From Pyricularia pennisetigena (lineage: Eukaryota; Ascomycota; Sordariomycetes; Magnaporthales; Pyriculariaceae): a stretch of DNA of 64,000 nucleotides. The position numbers were made by a program, and so were the translations under genes. Of the stretch, positions 12,213-23,277 are shown piece after piece. Numbering within the stretch: position 1 is the stretch's first letter; every line of letters begins with the position of its first letter. Below the pieces are notes generated by a model that saw only the letters and a list, made by a program, of their open reading frames with translations, made no database searches and was not told the origin of the DNA. Location: the NCBI RefSeq assembly GCF_004337985.1, contig NW_021940920.1, positions 914,549 to 978,548 on the forward strand, written 5' to 3'.

Positions 12213-14106
12213 ATGGCTGTCAATCCCTCTATGGACATTACCGAAACCGGCCTTCTTCAGGCCTTCGCTGCGGAAGCGCTGTTATTGTATCCTTACGTTA
12301 TCACCGCCTTCATTTTGGCCCTTGCTGTCTACAGCACTCGCGAAAAATACGCAAATTTGCCTAGGGTTAACCCGAGAGGACCTACCGAGTTAACCACGGC
12401 GAAGCAACGGGCCGAATTTCTCGCCAAAGGCCCCCAAATCATCAGTGAGGGAACGAAAAAGTACAAAGACCAGCCGTTTATGGCGAACACGGAGCTTGGC
12501 TCCCTCCTTGTAATCCCGCCAAAATATGTCGCTGAGCTGAAAAGCAACCAGAGCCTTCTTTTCAGACCGGTGTCTTCGGAAGTAAGTATCCGTTTTTGCG
12601 TGCAGTAGCTTTTTAATACTGTTTCGACTTTTGTTCAGTCCACCGGTTTGACTGACAGTTTAATTCAGAGTGTCCATACTCATCTCAAGGGGCTTGAACC
12701 AGTCAACCCTCCTGTCGAGATAAACAAAGTTATCAACACTCACCTGACCAAGGCGCTCCGTATGTAATCCACTGCTTCCCATCCCCCTGCTCGCACTTTT
12801 GCCTAGTCCCAGAAGGCGAGCTTTTAACCTGCGGACTGTCGGGACTTTAGTGTCCTTGACGAAGCCGATGTCGGACGAGGCTACCGAGTCTTTCAGGGAT
12901 ATCATCGGCGACTCCAAGGGTAAGAAGTCTGGAACTCCCCTAACTTGACATGACCGTTATGCTAAGCCGCAAGACAACGTGCAGAATGGACTGTGGTTGA
13001 CACGTCGATGGTTATGCTCTTTGTGACCCGAATATCTTCGAGGATCTTTATGGGCAAGGAGCTTTGCAATAACAAAGGATGGATAGAGGCCTCGTCTGCA
13101 TACGTTGCCACGGTATTTCATTACCGTTTCGTTTTGCACAAATGGCCCAGAATTCTGCGTCCAATTGCCAATATGTTCCTGCCGGGCTCGATTGAAATAC
13201 GTCGGAACCTTAAACGGTGCCAGGACGCACTCCAGCCCTATATCGACCAACGAGAGGCTCACAAGCAGGCGGCATTGGCCCGCGGTGAAAAGAATCCATA
13301 TAACGATTCCATCGAATGGTTTGCGCAAGAAATGAAAAACGGCCATTACGATCCAGCTGCCTGCCAAATCGGTCTTGCTCTCGTTGCCATCCACACCACT
13401 TCCGACCTTATCGGGCAAACTTTGTTCGACGTCGCCAAAAACCCACACCTGATTGAGCCTTTGAGGCGTGAAGTTATCAACGTTTTGGGCACATACGGCT
13501 TGAAAAAAGGTGCATTCCCTAAATTGGTGCTTATGGATGCTTGCTTTAAAGAGACGCAAAGGCTGAGGCCCATCTTTTCTGGTATGTTTTGTTGGTCTTT
13601 CCTCCATGATGCTCACCACCTTGGCACCTTGAGCTTGGATTGCGATTAACACAGCCGCTACAGGGGTTTTCCAAAGGAAGGCTATGGACGAGGTCAAATT
13701 AAGCGATGGCTTCGTTATTAAGAAGGGAACCAAAATGATGATGGATGGGCCCAGCATCATGCTGAACGAAGAAATTTACCCGGATCCTTTCAAATATGAC
13801 CCCTACCGGTTTGTTAACATGCGCCAAAACCCGGCCATGGAAAGCCGCGCCCATTTGGTCAGTATCAGCGCCGAGCATTTTGGTTTTGGTCACGGTACCC
13901 ATGCCTGCCCCGGTCGCTTTTTTGCCGCCAACGAGGTCAAAATTGCGTTGGCGCATATCCTGCTCAAGTACGATTGGAAAATTGCCCCCGGCTCCGAGGA
14001 CCTGAAGCCCGTGTCCGTCGGCATTAGCCAGGCACTTAACCCCGAAATCAAGTTTATGTTCCGCCGCAGGCAAGAGGAGCTTGATTTGGATTCGCTAGAA
14101 ACTTGA
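12213..14106 (+). CDS. Cytochrome P450 monooxygenase (ent-kaurene oxidase-like)
   Basis: Membrane-anchored heme monooxygenase. Five exons: 12213-12581, 12639-12759, 12851-12919, 12985-13581 and 13664-14106, giving 532 residues. There is an N-terminal hydrophobic helix (LLLYPYVITAFILALAVY), an I-helix with HTTSDLIGQ, the K-helix motif KETQR, the meander DPYRF, and the heme loop FGFGHGTHACPGRFF. The GHGTHACPGR loop and the HTTSD helix are typical of the ent-kaurene oxidase-like and related P450s of Sordariomycetes. The true substrate cannot be told from sequence. All key residues are intact. It is transcribed away from COX13. An assembly gap lies just downstream, so missing neighbours cannot be excluded. 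Confidence 0.9.
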
Positions 14107-14895
14107 AAAGGAGAGCAGCGACGGGTTCGTTTCCAACTCGGTTGAGCTAAACGGGTGGAGCACAAGCGGTCGCCGGTGTTCCTGACGCCGATGGGATGAA
14201 GCCTTTTCCGGGAGNNNNNNNNNNNNNNNNNNNNNNNNNNNNNNNNNNNNNNNNNNNAACACATTCGGAGGCTCTTGCGGCGGTATGAAATAGAACCAAC
14301 AGCTCGGCGGTGAGTGCAGACTCTAGAGATTCGACCTTGTTGGATTTGACTAGAATTGGACTCATAGATAAAATAGATAAAGCGGTTAAAGCTAAACAAA
14401 GTGAAGAATCTTAAAAGTCTCTCCTCCCCTTTGTCATTCTAGACTAGTGCTTCATTGCGCAAGGTGGCGCTTCCCCACAACTACATTGTCCGGCTGTCGT
14501 TGTTGATGGTAAAGGTATGATGTGAGATGACATGCAATAAAATATTGCGGGAAAGGAATTTTGAACTGTTTCGGTTTCACTGTGGTTTCTCCTTGAAACC
14601 ATGCAGTTAAAGGTCATCCAGCTAATGACGGCGTATCTACGAATCGCATATATTGCAGTCAAGTAGGAATCCTAGGTATTCATTCTCACATAATCTTCCA
14701 CCTTTTTGCTCATCATCGTGTCTGTTCAGAGTGTATTTGATCCAATGGAAGTTGCGTTCCACCAAGTCTTCCAATTTCAGGGTTAGGATTATGTCGCGCC
14801 CTGCCTTATCCCTCACTCACCCCTCATCGCCGTCGGCAGGTTGGTCCGATGGAACCAGAGAATAGCGACAAACCAAACTCCAAGAGGAACCAAAA
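14107..14895. other. Intergenic between P450 and DPP3, with gap
   Basis: Nearly 790 bp holding the P450 3' UTR, the gap at 14215-14257 and the DPP3 promoter. No gene is seen. Confidence 0.5.
14215..14257. other. Assembly gap (43 N)
   Basis: Run of 43 unknown bases in the intergenic region after the second P450. Confidence 0.99.
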
Positions 14896-17533
14896 ATGAT
14901 GGACCTCCAAGACGTGCAAGTCTTCCAGCTCGGGATTAGAGGGCAGTTCCAGCGCCTGACGGACAAAGAGAAGCGATATGCGCACCATATGGCTCGGTAG
15001 GCCCCTCGACCACTGCTCTTGGCTCGATTGATTGCTGCTGACCTCGATTTCATCTCTTGGTCGTTTGCAGTGCCGCATGGCACGGAACAAGGATCATCCT
15101 TCGCCAGGTCTCCCCAGAGTCGACGTCGATATTTGACTTCATCCTCGAGCTCCACAACTTTTGCAACGGTAATTGGAGCTCTCTGACTGGGCCCGACGTC
15201 AGCGAGGAGAGGCTCGGAGGATTCCTGGTCTATGCAGCCACGTTTCTTTCCAACGTCGGGAATTACTTTGTAAGTTCGGACGCAGTTCAGAGCACTAGGG
15301 CCGCATATTCTGACCCATCCGAAAACATAGGGGTCGGGTGACCAAAAGTTTATCCCGGCCGTGGACGGTCTGGCCTTGAAGACCCTCGCCCGCAACTCCC
15401 CCAGGCTTTCGGAGCTGTACAAACAGATAGCGGAGTCCATCCATGCCAGGCCACCTTTCAGTCTCGGCTACCCTGCCGAGTCAACGCAGAGCAGCTACTA
15501 CCCCGACTCTCCCTCCATCACTGAGGAGGAGATCAAGGCAGTCTCCAGGGCTCTGGAGCGGAATTCGGTCTTTTTAGAGAATACGCGGCTGCGGAAGGCG
15601 CCCGACAGCGTGGATTACGAGCTCCTAGTCGCCTCTGTAACCTGCGATATTGAAGGAGATCCTACTGCTCAGAGGACTTTTGCTCTTGGTGAGGACCAAC
15701 AGGGTGTGGTGAGGCTAGTGCATGGCGACCATTCTGCGGACCTCGAGCTCATCTGCGCCGAGCTGTCCCTTGCATCCAAGTACGCGGCAAACGACGCCCA
15801 GCGAGAGTTTCTGGCCTTGTATATCAAGAGTTTCCGCACCGGCGATCTGGAAGCCTACCGCGAGTCACAGCGCATCTGGGTCCGGGACTGCGCGCCCCGC
15901 GTCGAGAACATCATGGGCTTTGTTGAGCCATACCGCGATCCACATGGCGTTCGCGCCGAGTTTGAGGGCCTGGTTGCTATCGCCGATGACGGAGAGACGG
16001 CGATGCTCGCAAAGTTAGTAGAGCTTTCGCCTCGCTTCATTCGTCGGCTGCCATGGGCGACCGAGGATAATGACGGCAAGGGCCCATTTGAGAAGAGTCT
16101 GTTTGAACCGCCAGACTTTTCCAGCATTCACTGTGTGTCTTCTCATCGTATCTCAGCCTCCCTGTGCTGTTTCACTGACCGAACTCAGCTCTTGCCTACT
16201 GCTCTAGTATTATATTCCCCGGAATCAACCTGCCAAACGTAGGTCTTCAATATCGATTAGCGATGAAAGAGGCACCCATGGCTGATGTAGTACGTATTTG
16301 TCATGAAACAGTATAATGACATCCGACAAGAGGTAGGGTTCAAGAACGTCATTGTCGCCAACCGCATGGCAGCCGACAGCCATTGCAAGCAGTACCCTTT
16401 CATCCCACTCTCTGAGGCCAAAAAGTTCAAGGAGCACAAGTTCCCTGCGTACTACTGGTGGGTTGTGCTACACGAGCTGCTCGGCCATGGGACCGGTAAG
16501 ATGATGGTCGAGAAAGGGGAAGGCCAGTTCAACTTTGACATTGGGAACCCGCCCGTCAACCCGCTTTCGGGCAAGCCCATCGCGAGTTGGTACAAGCCGG
16601 GACAGACGTGGACGGGCCAGTTTGCAGACCTGGCTACCACGGTGGACGAGTGCAGGGCCGAACTTGTTGGGGCATATCTCATGGACGACAAAGAGCTGTT
16701 GGGGCTACTTGGGTTCACGGACACGTCCCATATCCGAGCCGAGGATTGTGAGACGTCTTTTCCTGCGCACCTGGCTGCTTTTGAATGATCAGAACTAACA
16801 TGGACGCTGTGGCAGTAACATATAATTTATACCAGCAGCTTGGAGTGGATGGGTTGCGCGGTCTCGCCAACTTCAACGTGGGCAGTGGCGTAGGTTCTCT
16901 GCCCTCTTTCGCTGCCATGTCGATATTTTAAGCCCCTTTTGCTAACACATCTCTTTCATCGTACAGAAATGGGGCCAGGCACACAGCAGAGTTAGCATCA
17001 CCCGATTTTCTACCTGCCTCGCATCTTTTTGTTCCCTCCTCCAACTTCGGTTTAATTCCTTCCTTTTTTTTGTTTCTGTCCATTTTTTCCCTTCTTCGCC
17101 TCCTTATATTACTGATACTAACTGTTCTGCCCCGATCCAGGCGCACTTCTCAATACTCAAATGCCTCCTGGTCGATGGCGACGGTGTAGTCGCCATCATC
17201 CACAACAAACCTAAGAACTCGCTTACCGTCCAAGTGGACAGGTCCAAGATTGTAACGCACGGAAAGCCCACACTTGGTCGGATGCTCCTTCGTCTGCACA
17301 TGTACCGCTGCACGGCCGATGTGACGGCCTGCCGGACTTATTACGAGGACCTCTCCAGAGTTGCGGGAGAGCATCTCGAGTGGAGAGAGACAGTGCTAGC
17401 TAACAAGCCGCCTCCAGTGGTGTTTGTGCAGGCGAACACATTCCTTGGAGAGAACGGCGGTGAGGTCGTGCTCAAAGAATACGATGCTACTGTGGAGGGC
17501 ATCATTCAGAGCTGGGCCGAACGCAGAGTTTGA
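14896..17533 (+). CDS. DPP3: Dipeptidyl peptidase III (zinc metallopeptidase M49)
   Basis: Cytosolic zinc exopeptidase that removes N-terminal dipeptides. Eight exons: 14896-14996, 15071-15269, 15331-16132, 16189-16238, 16312-16747, 16816-16889, 16967-16990 and 17141-17533, giving 692 residues (691 from the second in-frame ATG at 14899), the usual family length. The M49 zinc motif HELLGH is present in WVVLHELLGHGTG, and the second motif appears as DECRAE. Other family landmarks are RAAWHGTRIILRQVSPES, SSIIFPGINLPNYNDIRQ and KWGQAHSRAHFS. Exon 7 is a 24-bp microexon, and the intron after it begins GTTAGC, a weak donor. Without splicing the gene looks broken into three ORFs, but the spliced product is intact. 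It converges on the next gene with 86 bp between stops. Confidence 0.93.
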
Positions 17534-17619
17534 CAGAAAGTCGCAGTAATATTTCCTCGCATCGTACACGTCTATATAAAGGTACCGTCTCCCCGAATTG
17601 TTTGTAGTAATTACTAACC

Positions 17620-19023
17620 TCATTCATTGTTCTTGATATCGTTGATATATGAGAGTATTTGGAAGACAGTTTGGGTAAGGCCAAGCACGATGCTCACAGA
17701 GCCGAAGATGAGCACGCTCCAGAATGCTAGCCAGGCTGTCGAGTCCCGTTTATCCTGCCATAGTTGGCGTATAGACCTCGGCTTCCTGCTGGCTGCGTGC
17801 GCACTCAAGCGGGCCAGCCTGCTCCGCAGGTGGGGGAAGTCCCCGGCCAAGTCGTACTCGTCCCTCTCGACAAGTTCCACAACTCCATCATCGCCGGAGT
17901 GCAAAAGCAGGTACGGCCGCTTCCTGCCGCACAGCTGCCCGAGGACTTTGTCATGTTCCGATGGGGGAATTTTGGCAAAGGGGCGCAGCCTCCTGAACGC
18001 CGCCCTCGACCGCTTGCTCTGGCCAAACAAAAGGCGGTAGGAGAGAATGATTTCAGCCAGGAGGGCCGTCACATCCTCCTCGCTTCCCCACGGCACGCCG
18101 GCGTCCGAGTGGTGCATGATCCCGCAGCGATGGAGTACGCTACCGCCACCGCCACCGCCTGCACTCTCGTTCCTCGTCTGCGACCTGTACTCTTTGAGTG
18201 CCAAGAGGCAAAACGACGGGTATCGGAAGACGTAGAGGGTCCCCGACTGCCTATTCAGCTCGAGGTGGCAGGAAAGGGAGTCGACCCACTGGATCCTAAC
18301 GTTGCAGACCTTTGTCAGCACGTGGGCGTCGACGTCCTTGACAAGGATAGTCTTGGTCCCACTGAAGAGCAGCTGATCGTCCGGGTCAGGCATGGCGCAG
18401 TGGTTTCGTGGCGGGAGCATCATCCCGAAGCCGAGGAGAAAGTCTGCGAGGTTATTCCTACTCGAGAGGCCGTACTGGTTGAGGCAGACGCGGGACTCGC
18501 CGTTGCAGCCGTCCATCTCGTCGAGCAGCGTGTACCCGCCGCTCAAGTAGGATGAGAAGTCGGGCTTGTAGAGCATCGTCTGCCAGCCGAGGACAGAGAA
18601 GACGAGGTCCCGAACGGACTGCATCGCGTCGTAGTCTTGTTTGAGGACGACGAGATTGTCGAGAACGAGAGCGTCGGATATCGCGTCGATGCTCGTTGGG
18701 CCAGGCTGGAGGATAAGGGCCCGGATCCTACACCATAGCGGCAGGAAGTGAGCATCCCATGCCGAGTCATCTTCGAGATTTACGTCTGGCAGGGAGAAGA
18801 ACAGTCTTTGAGGCTGGGCTCGGGCCTGACGGCGTAGCCACTTGTGGTACCACGGTAGGTCATAATAAGGGGTGTTGAGTCTTGTCTCGAGTTGCCTGTT
18901 CGTCGGGTTTGTGAAGCGTCGAGGGACGAGATCTGGCACTGTTAGCAGAGCGCATGCTTCAAACGAGCTACCTTGTGATGCACGGATGGAAAGGAGAATT
19001 CGTAGTTTACCCGAGGCATGCAT
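17620..19023 (-). CDS. Unrecognised fungal protein with C-terminal membrane anchor
   Basis: Single-exon ORF of 467 residues. I do not recognise a named domain. It is well formed: dense in W, Y and aliphatic residues, with a globular middle (LLFSGTKTILVKDVDAH, VCNVRIQWVDSLSCHLELN), a Gly-rich loop, a basic stretch, and one hydrophobic helix near the C-terminus (STAWLAFWSVLIFGSVSIVL) followed by a short polar tail. This topology suggests a tail-anchored or single-pass membrane protein facing the cytosol. It is divergent from the NLR-like gene at 20074, with about 1 kb between the starts. The 5' end could be shorter or spliced; the first in-frame ATG was taken. Function unknown. Confidence 0.7.
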   Translation of the reverse strand: MHASGKLRILLSIRASQGSSFEACALLTVPDLVPRRFTNPTNRQLETRLNTPYYDLPWYHKWLRRQARAQPQRLFFSLPDVNLEDDSAWDAHFLPLWCRIRALILQPGPTSIDAISDALVLDNLVVLKQDYDAMQSVRDLVFSVLGWQTMLYKPDFSSYLSGGYTLLDEMDGCNGESRVCLNQYGLSSRNNLADFLLGFGMMLPPRNHCAMPDPDDQLLFSGTKTILVKDVDAHVLTKVCNVRIQWVDSLSCHLELNRQSGTLYVFRYPSFCLLALKEYRSQTRNESAGGGGGGSVLHRCGIMHHSDAGVPWGSEEDVTALLAEIILSYRLLFGQSKRSRAAFRRLRPFAKIPPSEHDKVLGQLCGRKRPYLLLHSGDDGVVELVERDEYDLAGDFPHLRSRLARLSAHAASRKPRSIRQLWQDKRDSTAWLAFWSVLIFGSVSIVLGLTQTVFQILSYINDIKNNE

Positions 19024-20073
19024 GGCTTGTCTGTTGACGGCTCGGAAAAAGAGGTCTTCTGGACTATGAGAGCATATTCACAAAGTCTCCAGACCAATTT
19101 TGGGAGACAATCGAGGAAGAAATATCATTTCCATCCCGATGTTTTAAACAGAGCAGCGCGTCTGCACGAAGAACAGGGTGGCAGCAGCGCTTGGGGGCCT
19201 GTCGCAGCCTTTTCACACCCGCCCACCATTGTTGATGCTTTGAGGCTGAAAAAGGATGCAAGTTGGAACATGCGTCATCGTCATCCTGATAACTGCAGCC
19301 ACAGAACTGCATAAATTACGCGCGCATATTTCTGCTTGTTTTGGGGCGGCTAGGCCACCTCGCCGGATAGGTCGCCCTGGCCCAGCATCTGCGCACCTAC
19401 GTTATCTAATAGACAGGCTCCTTCTCTGCCGCTGACAGCGGGCAGCACATTCAATGTTTCCGAATTGGAATCAATGGACAAGGCAGCATGGAAACTATAT
19501 TGTCGCGATTTTGACAATATTCTACTTCCACCTTTTCAATTATTGTGCTTATTATTTTAATCTTGTACTGGTCAAACACTTTGTTATGAGCGTGCAATCA
19601 TTTTCAACCCCCACCCTCGACGAGGAACGCTCTCTCTCAGGCGATAAGGCTTCCAACGCCCAGTGCCAAGCCGGTTGCAGTTCAGAAGATCAACATGCCC
19701 AACTCTATTGGCCAAAATGATGAAAAGGGTGGTCACCCCTGGTCGAGTCGATCAGATGGTGTGACGGGATCAGACAAGTCAAGTTACCAGGTGAGGGGAA
19801 CCCTGAACACCAAATGCAGCAGCTTTGCCGATATTGATTCTAATCAATCTGGAAAGTAGGCCACTAACAGCCTTACCCCCGAAAATCTAATTAACATTTT
19901 TCACAAAAAAAACCCGACTTAAGGGTGTTGGCTAAATTGGCTTCCTCTCCTGATATCCCGGATTATCTGCGAGCTGTTCTTCGCGAGATAGATCCGACAG
20001 TTGATCTAAGCCTCATTTTCGTACGTAGGAAGACGCAAGGGAACTTTGCGCCTGTACTAGAATCTTACAAACA
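19024..20073. promoter_or_regulatory. Divergent intergenic region before the NLR-like gene
   Basis: About 1.05 kb between two divergent starts. A small ORF at 19454-19720 has one hydrophobic patch but no other support. Presumed to hold both promoters. Confidence 0.45.
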
Positions 20074-23000
20074 ATGAAGGCCGAAGCAACCAGCCGTAGT
20101 CGAGGCTCGACTCCGCTGTGGCACATTGCTCTGGAAAAATACCGCGATGAATTACAGGACGCCCAAGACTACGAAGCCATCCAGGGGGTGCACTCACTCG
20201 ATGAACTCATCAAATCCATGAGCACCATCCAGGCCGGCCCTGGAGTCTCAGCCAGCCTGGTTACTCTGAAACGGTTGACACCCCGGCTCAAGTTCGTCGA
20301 CGACTTCTCAGCCGTGCTGGCCTTGTGCTTCGGCGCAGACACGGCGCTCACGGCGGCCGTGTGGGGCAGCATCCGGCTCATCCTCTCCCACGCCTCCTCG
20401 GCCGCCGAGACGCTCCAAGACGTGCTAGACATGCTTGAGGAGCTCAGCCTGACTCTCCCGCGCTTTCAGGTGTATGAACGGACTCTACCGCTTAACCGCC
20501 AGCTTCAGCAAGCCTTGATTGACGTGTACGGCGAGATCATCTGCTTTTACGCCCGTGCAATTCACTTTCTACGCAGCAACCCGCACCTGGTGCTCAGGAA
20601 GAATGCGTGGGGCAAATTGCAGGCCGACTTCTCCCGAACTACAATGCGAATCAAGCGCATGGCCTCGACGGTGGAGAGCGAGGCCGACCTGGCGCGAATG
20701 CGCAAGGATGAGGGCCAATACAAGGAAGTTTTAGACCTGCTAGGAACCATGCAGCTAGCCAGGGACGGTGAGAGCAAGCGTGTCAGGTACAGCAACATCC
20801 CTTTCTCGGCCAATGCAAAGTTCAGCGGACGTGAAGAAGTGCTGGCCACGATTCATCGTGCACTAGATCCCGACACGGTAGTCTCCTCGCACAAGTCGGC
20901 AGCGCTGTTTGGCATGGGCGGCGTCGGCAAGACGCAAATTGCACTTGAGTATGCTTACAAGTCTGTGCATCAGTTCGACATTGTCATGTGGGTTGCGGCC
21001 GATAATGCCATCGCCATAGGCCAGAGCTTTCGGACGATTGCCGACGGGCTTGGGCTGCTCGGCGATGGTGACGAGACCAACCACTCGGCAGCTGCTATAT
21101 GGAAGACGAAGAACTGGCTCCTGACTACTAGTAAGTTCTACATGCACCCAAAGAAAAGCTTCATGACACAGTCACTGAAACTCGACGGTATACAGAATCC
21201 AGCTGTCTTGTGGTATTTGACAACGCCGACGATCTGGTTGCTTTGAAGACGGCGTGGCTAGGGGCCACTGGTGGCTCAGTCTCAATGCTTCTGACTACAC
21301 GGGATCTCAGAGTTGCCACCTCGTTTGCTGCCCAAAACATACACGTCAATGCTCTTGGGGATGACGAAGGCACCAAACTCCTGCTGAGGGCGATTGACGT
21401 AGATGATGGCTCTCCGCTGGATACACAACACGCACTCGCCATCTCCAGGACCTTTGGCGGGCTGCCGTTGGCTCTCGCCCAGGTAGCAGGCTTCATTACC
21501 CAGAGAAGGTTGGCCCTGAAGGACTTTCTGCCTCTATACGAGCGGTATTCGTCCAGGGTTGACTCTCGCAGGAACCCTGGCAGCGACTATGAGCACACCT
21601 TGAGCACGGTGTGGGACATGTCCTTCCACAAGCTGACCGAGACTAACTCTGCCTGCCTCCTTAACCTTCTGTCGTTTTTTGAACCAGATGGAATCTCAGA
21701 AGGCATCCTAATCAACGGTTCCAAGGACCTGGATGATGAGTTTCTCTTCCTGTCCGATGAATTTGAGTACGTCCCACCCAGATCAGCTTGCCTCTCTTTT
21801 TGGTAGCGCCGACTGTCCCTGACCCACACCATTCAACAGCCTCGGCGATGCTTCGGAAGAACTCATGCGTGCAGCTCTTGTTCAGCGAACAGCTCAGTCT
21901 TCGGATCTGTCTATTCATCGCCTCGTCCAGTCGGCTGTCAGGAAAAGGCTCGAAAGGTCCACGGCGGCCAAGCTTTTCGACGTTGTGGCCCATATGCTCT
22001 GCTGGGGCTTTCCCGATCACTCGACTGTTGACATCGGCCACCAGATCTCGGCCTGGGCGCGATGCGAAAAATGTCTCCCTCACGTCCATCATCTTGTCGG
22101 GCTGGCCAAGAACTCTGGTATAGCCGCCCTGGACCGGCAGAAGTACGCCGATCTTTTACTCAGATGCGGCTGGTGAGTCTTGTGTTTCGAATTGACTTTT
22201 CATTTCTGCCTTTGGGTTGCCTTTGGGAAGTTAACCGCCAACACATGACTCTCCCAGGTATCTGTATGAGCGGGAAATGTACACGGTTGCTAAAGGGATG
22301 ATCGACCAGGCAATCGCCGCATTTGACGACATGACGAGTCTGGCCTACGCCAGCGCCATCGACCTCGGCGGCCTGCTGGACCTCGATCTTGCCCAGGCCT
22401 CTCGGGCGCTAGGGCCCTTCAAGCGAGCCCTGGAGATCCGCCGCGCCCGGCTCGGGCCCGAGGATCCTTTTATCGCATACAGTCTAAACAACATCGCACT
22501 TGCATACACCGAGATGGACGAACTGGAACTCGCACACGAGGCCCATACGGAAGCGGTCCGCCTACGGCTGGCGGCCAAAAGCGACAGGATAGGCAACTCT
22601 TACAGTAACTTGTCGAGTCTCTTGCTGCGGATGGGCCGGCCCGACGAAGCCGAAGAGATGCTAGCGCGTTGCCCGTCGCTCAAGGACTTCACTGACGAGA
22701 CGTTCCTGGGGACGGGCAACCCGCGCTTCTCGGGCGATATGGTCCTCCTGTCGCGGATCAGGCTGGAGCAGGGGCGCACGACTGAGGCCATCAGGCTGGC
22801 GTCAAAGGCGCTCGAGTTTCGTCGCAAGCTGCTGGGCAGCCGGCTCAAGACGTGCGACTCGCAGTACGACGTGGCGCGCATGCTCGCCCTGGAAGGATTC
22901 GAGAGCTCGGCCATGTAAGTCCTTTTTTCCCATGCCCTTGCAAGAAACAAGTTGGAAAAAAGAATACGAAACAAAAAGAATCGAGCGGTATGTGATATAA

Positions 23001-23277
23001 CCAACAAGCCATGCCTGACACCAAATTGCATCACAACCACAGCCAACTGCTAGAGGAGATTGTCGGCATCTCCGAGACCTTTGTGGAGGGCCAAGGGCAG
23101 CGCGCCAGGGCCCTCTATAAGCTCTCCGAGATTTATCACAAAGGCGGCCAGGAGGCATCGAGCGACGAGTGCAAGCGACGGGCGATGGAGCTGCGCGCAG
23201 CCATGAGGCCGGAGCTTAGCGACGCGCCATTTGAGGAGGCAGAATTTGGAAAGCTCTGCTCGTGGATGCTTTGGTGA
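20074..23277 (+). CDS. NLR-like STAND protein (DUF7708 - NB-ARC - TPR)
   Basis: Signal-transduction NTPase of the fungal NLR-like class, which includes regulators of allorecognition and probably of immunity-like responses. Five exons: 20074-21130, 21196-21766, 21840-22172, 22258-22914 and 23043-23277, giving 950 residues. Residues ~60-210 resemble the helical DUF7708-type N-terminal domain (LTPRLKFVDDFSAVLALCFG, WGSIRLILSHASSAAETLQD). The NB-ARC P-loop is GMGGVGKTQ (from residue 280), followed by LVVFDNADD (Walker B) and GGLPLALAQVAGF (GLPLA motif). The C-terminal ~300 residues form TPR/Kinesin-light-chain-like repeats (SLNNIALAYTEMDELELAHE). All nucleotide-binding motifs are intact. It is divergent from an uncharacterised membrane protein that could be a partner. 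What activates it is unknown. Confidence 0.9.

Noticed and set aside
6363..14106. A secondary-metabolite gene cluster built on the two P450s
   Set aside because: No PKS, NRPS, terpene synthase, transporter or cluster regulator is seen; COX13 lies between them.
14896..17533. DPP3 as a broken pseudogene (three separate ORFs, stop in frame after the HELLGH block)
   Set aside because: All interruptions are explained by GT-AG introns that restore one continuous 692-residue frame with every family landmark.
17764..18555. 263-codon plus-strand ORF
   Set aside because: It is antisense to the better-formed 467-residue membrane protein and rich in simple codon-shadow composition.
18940..18975. A very short intron in the unknown membrane protein (GTAGCT to CTAACAG)
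   Set aside because: It would be only about 34 bp, with the branch site touching the acceptor, and would shift the frame.
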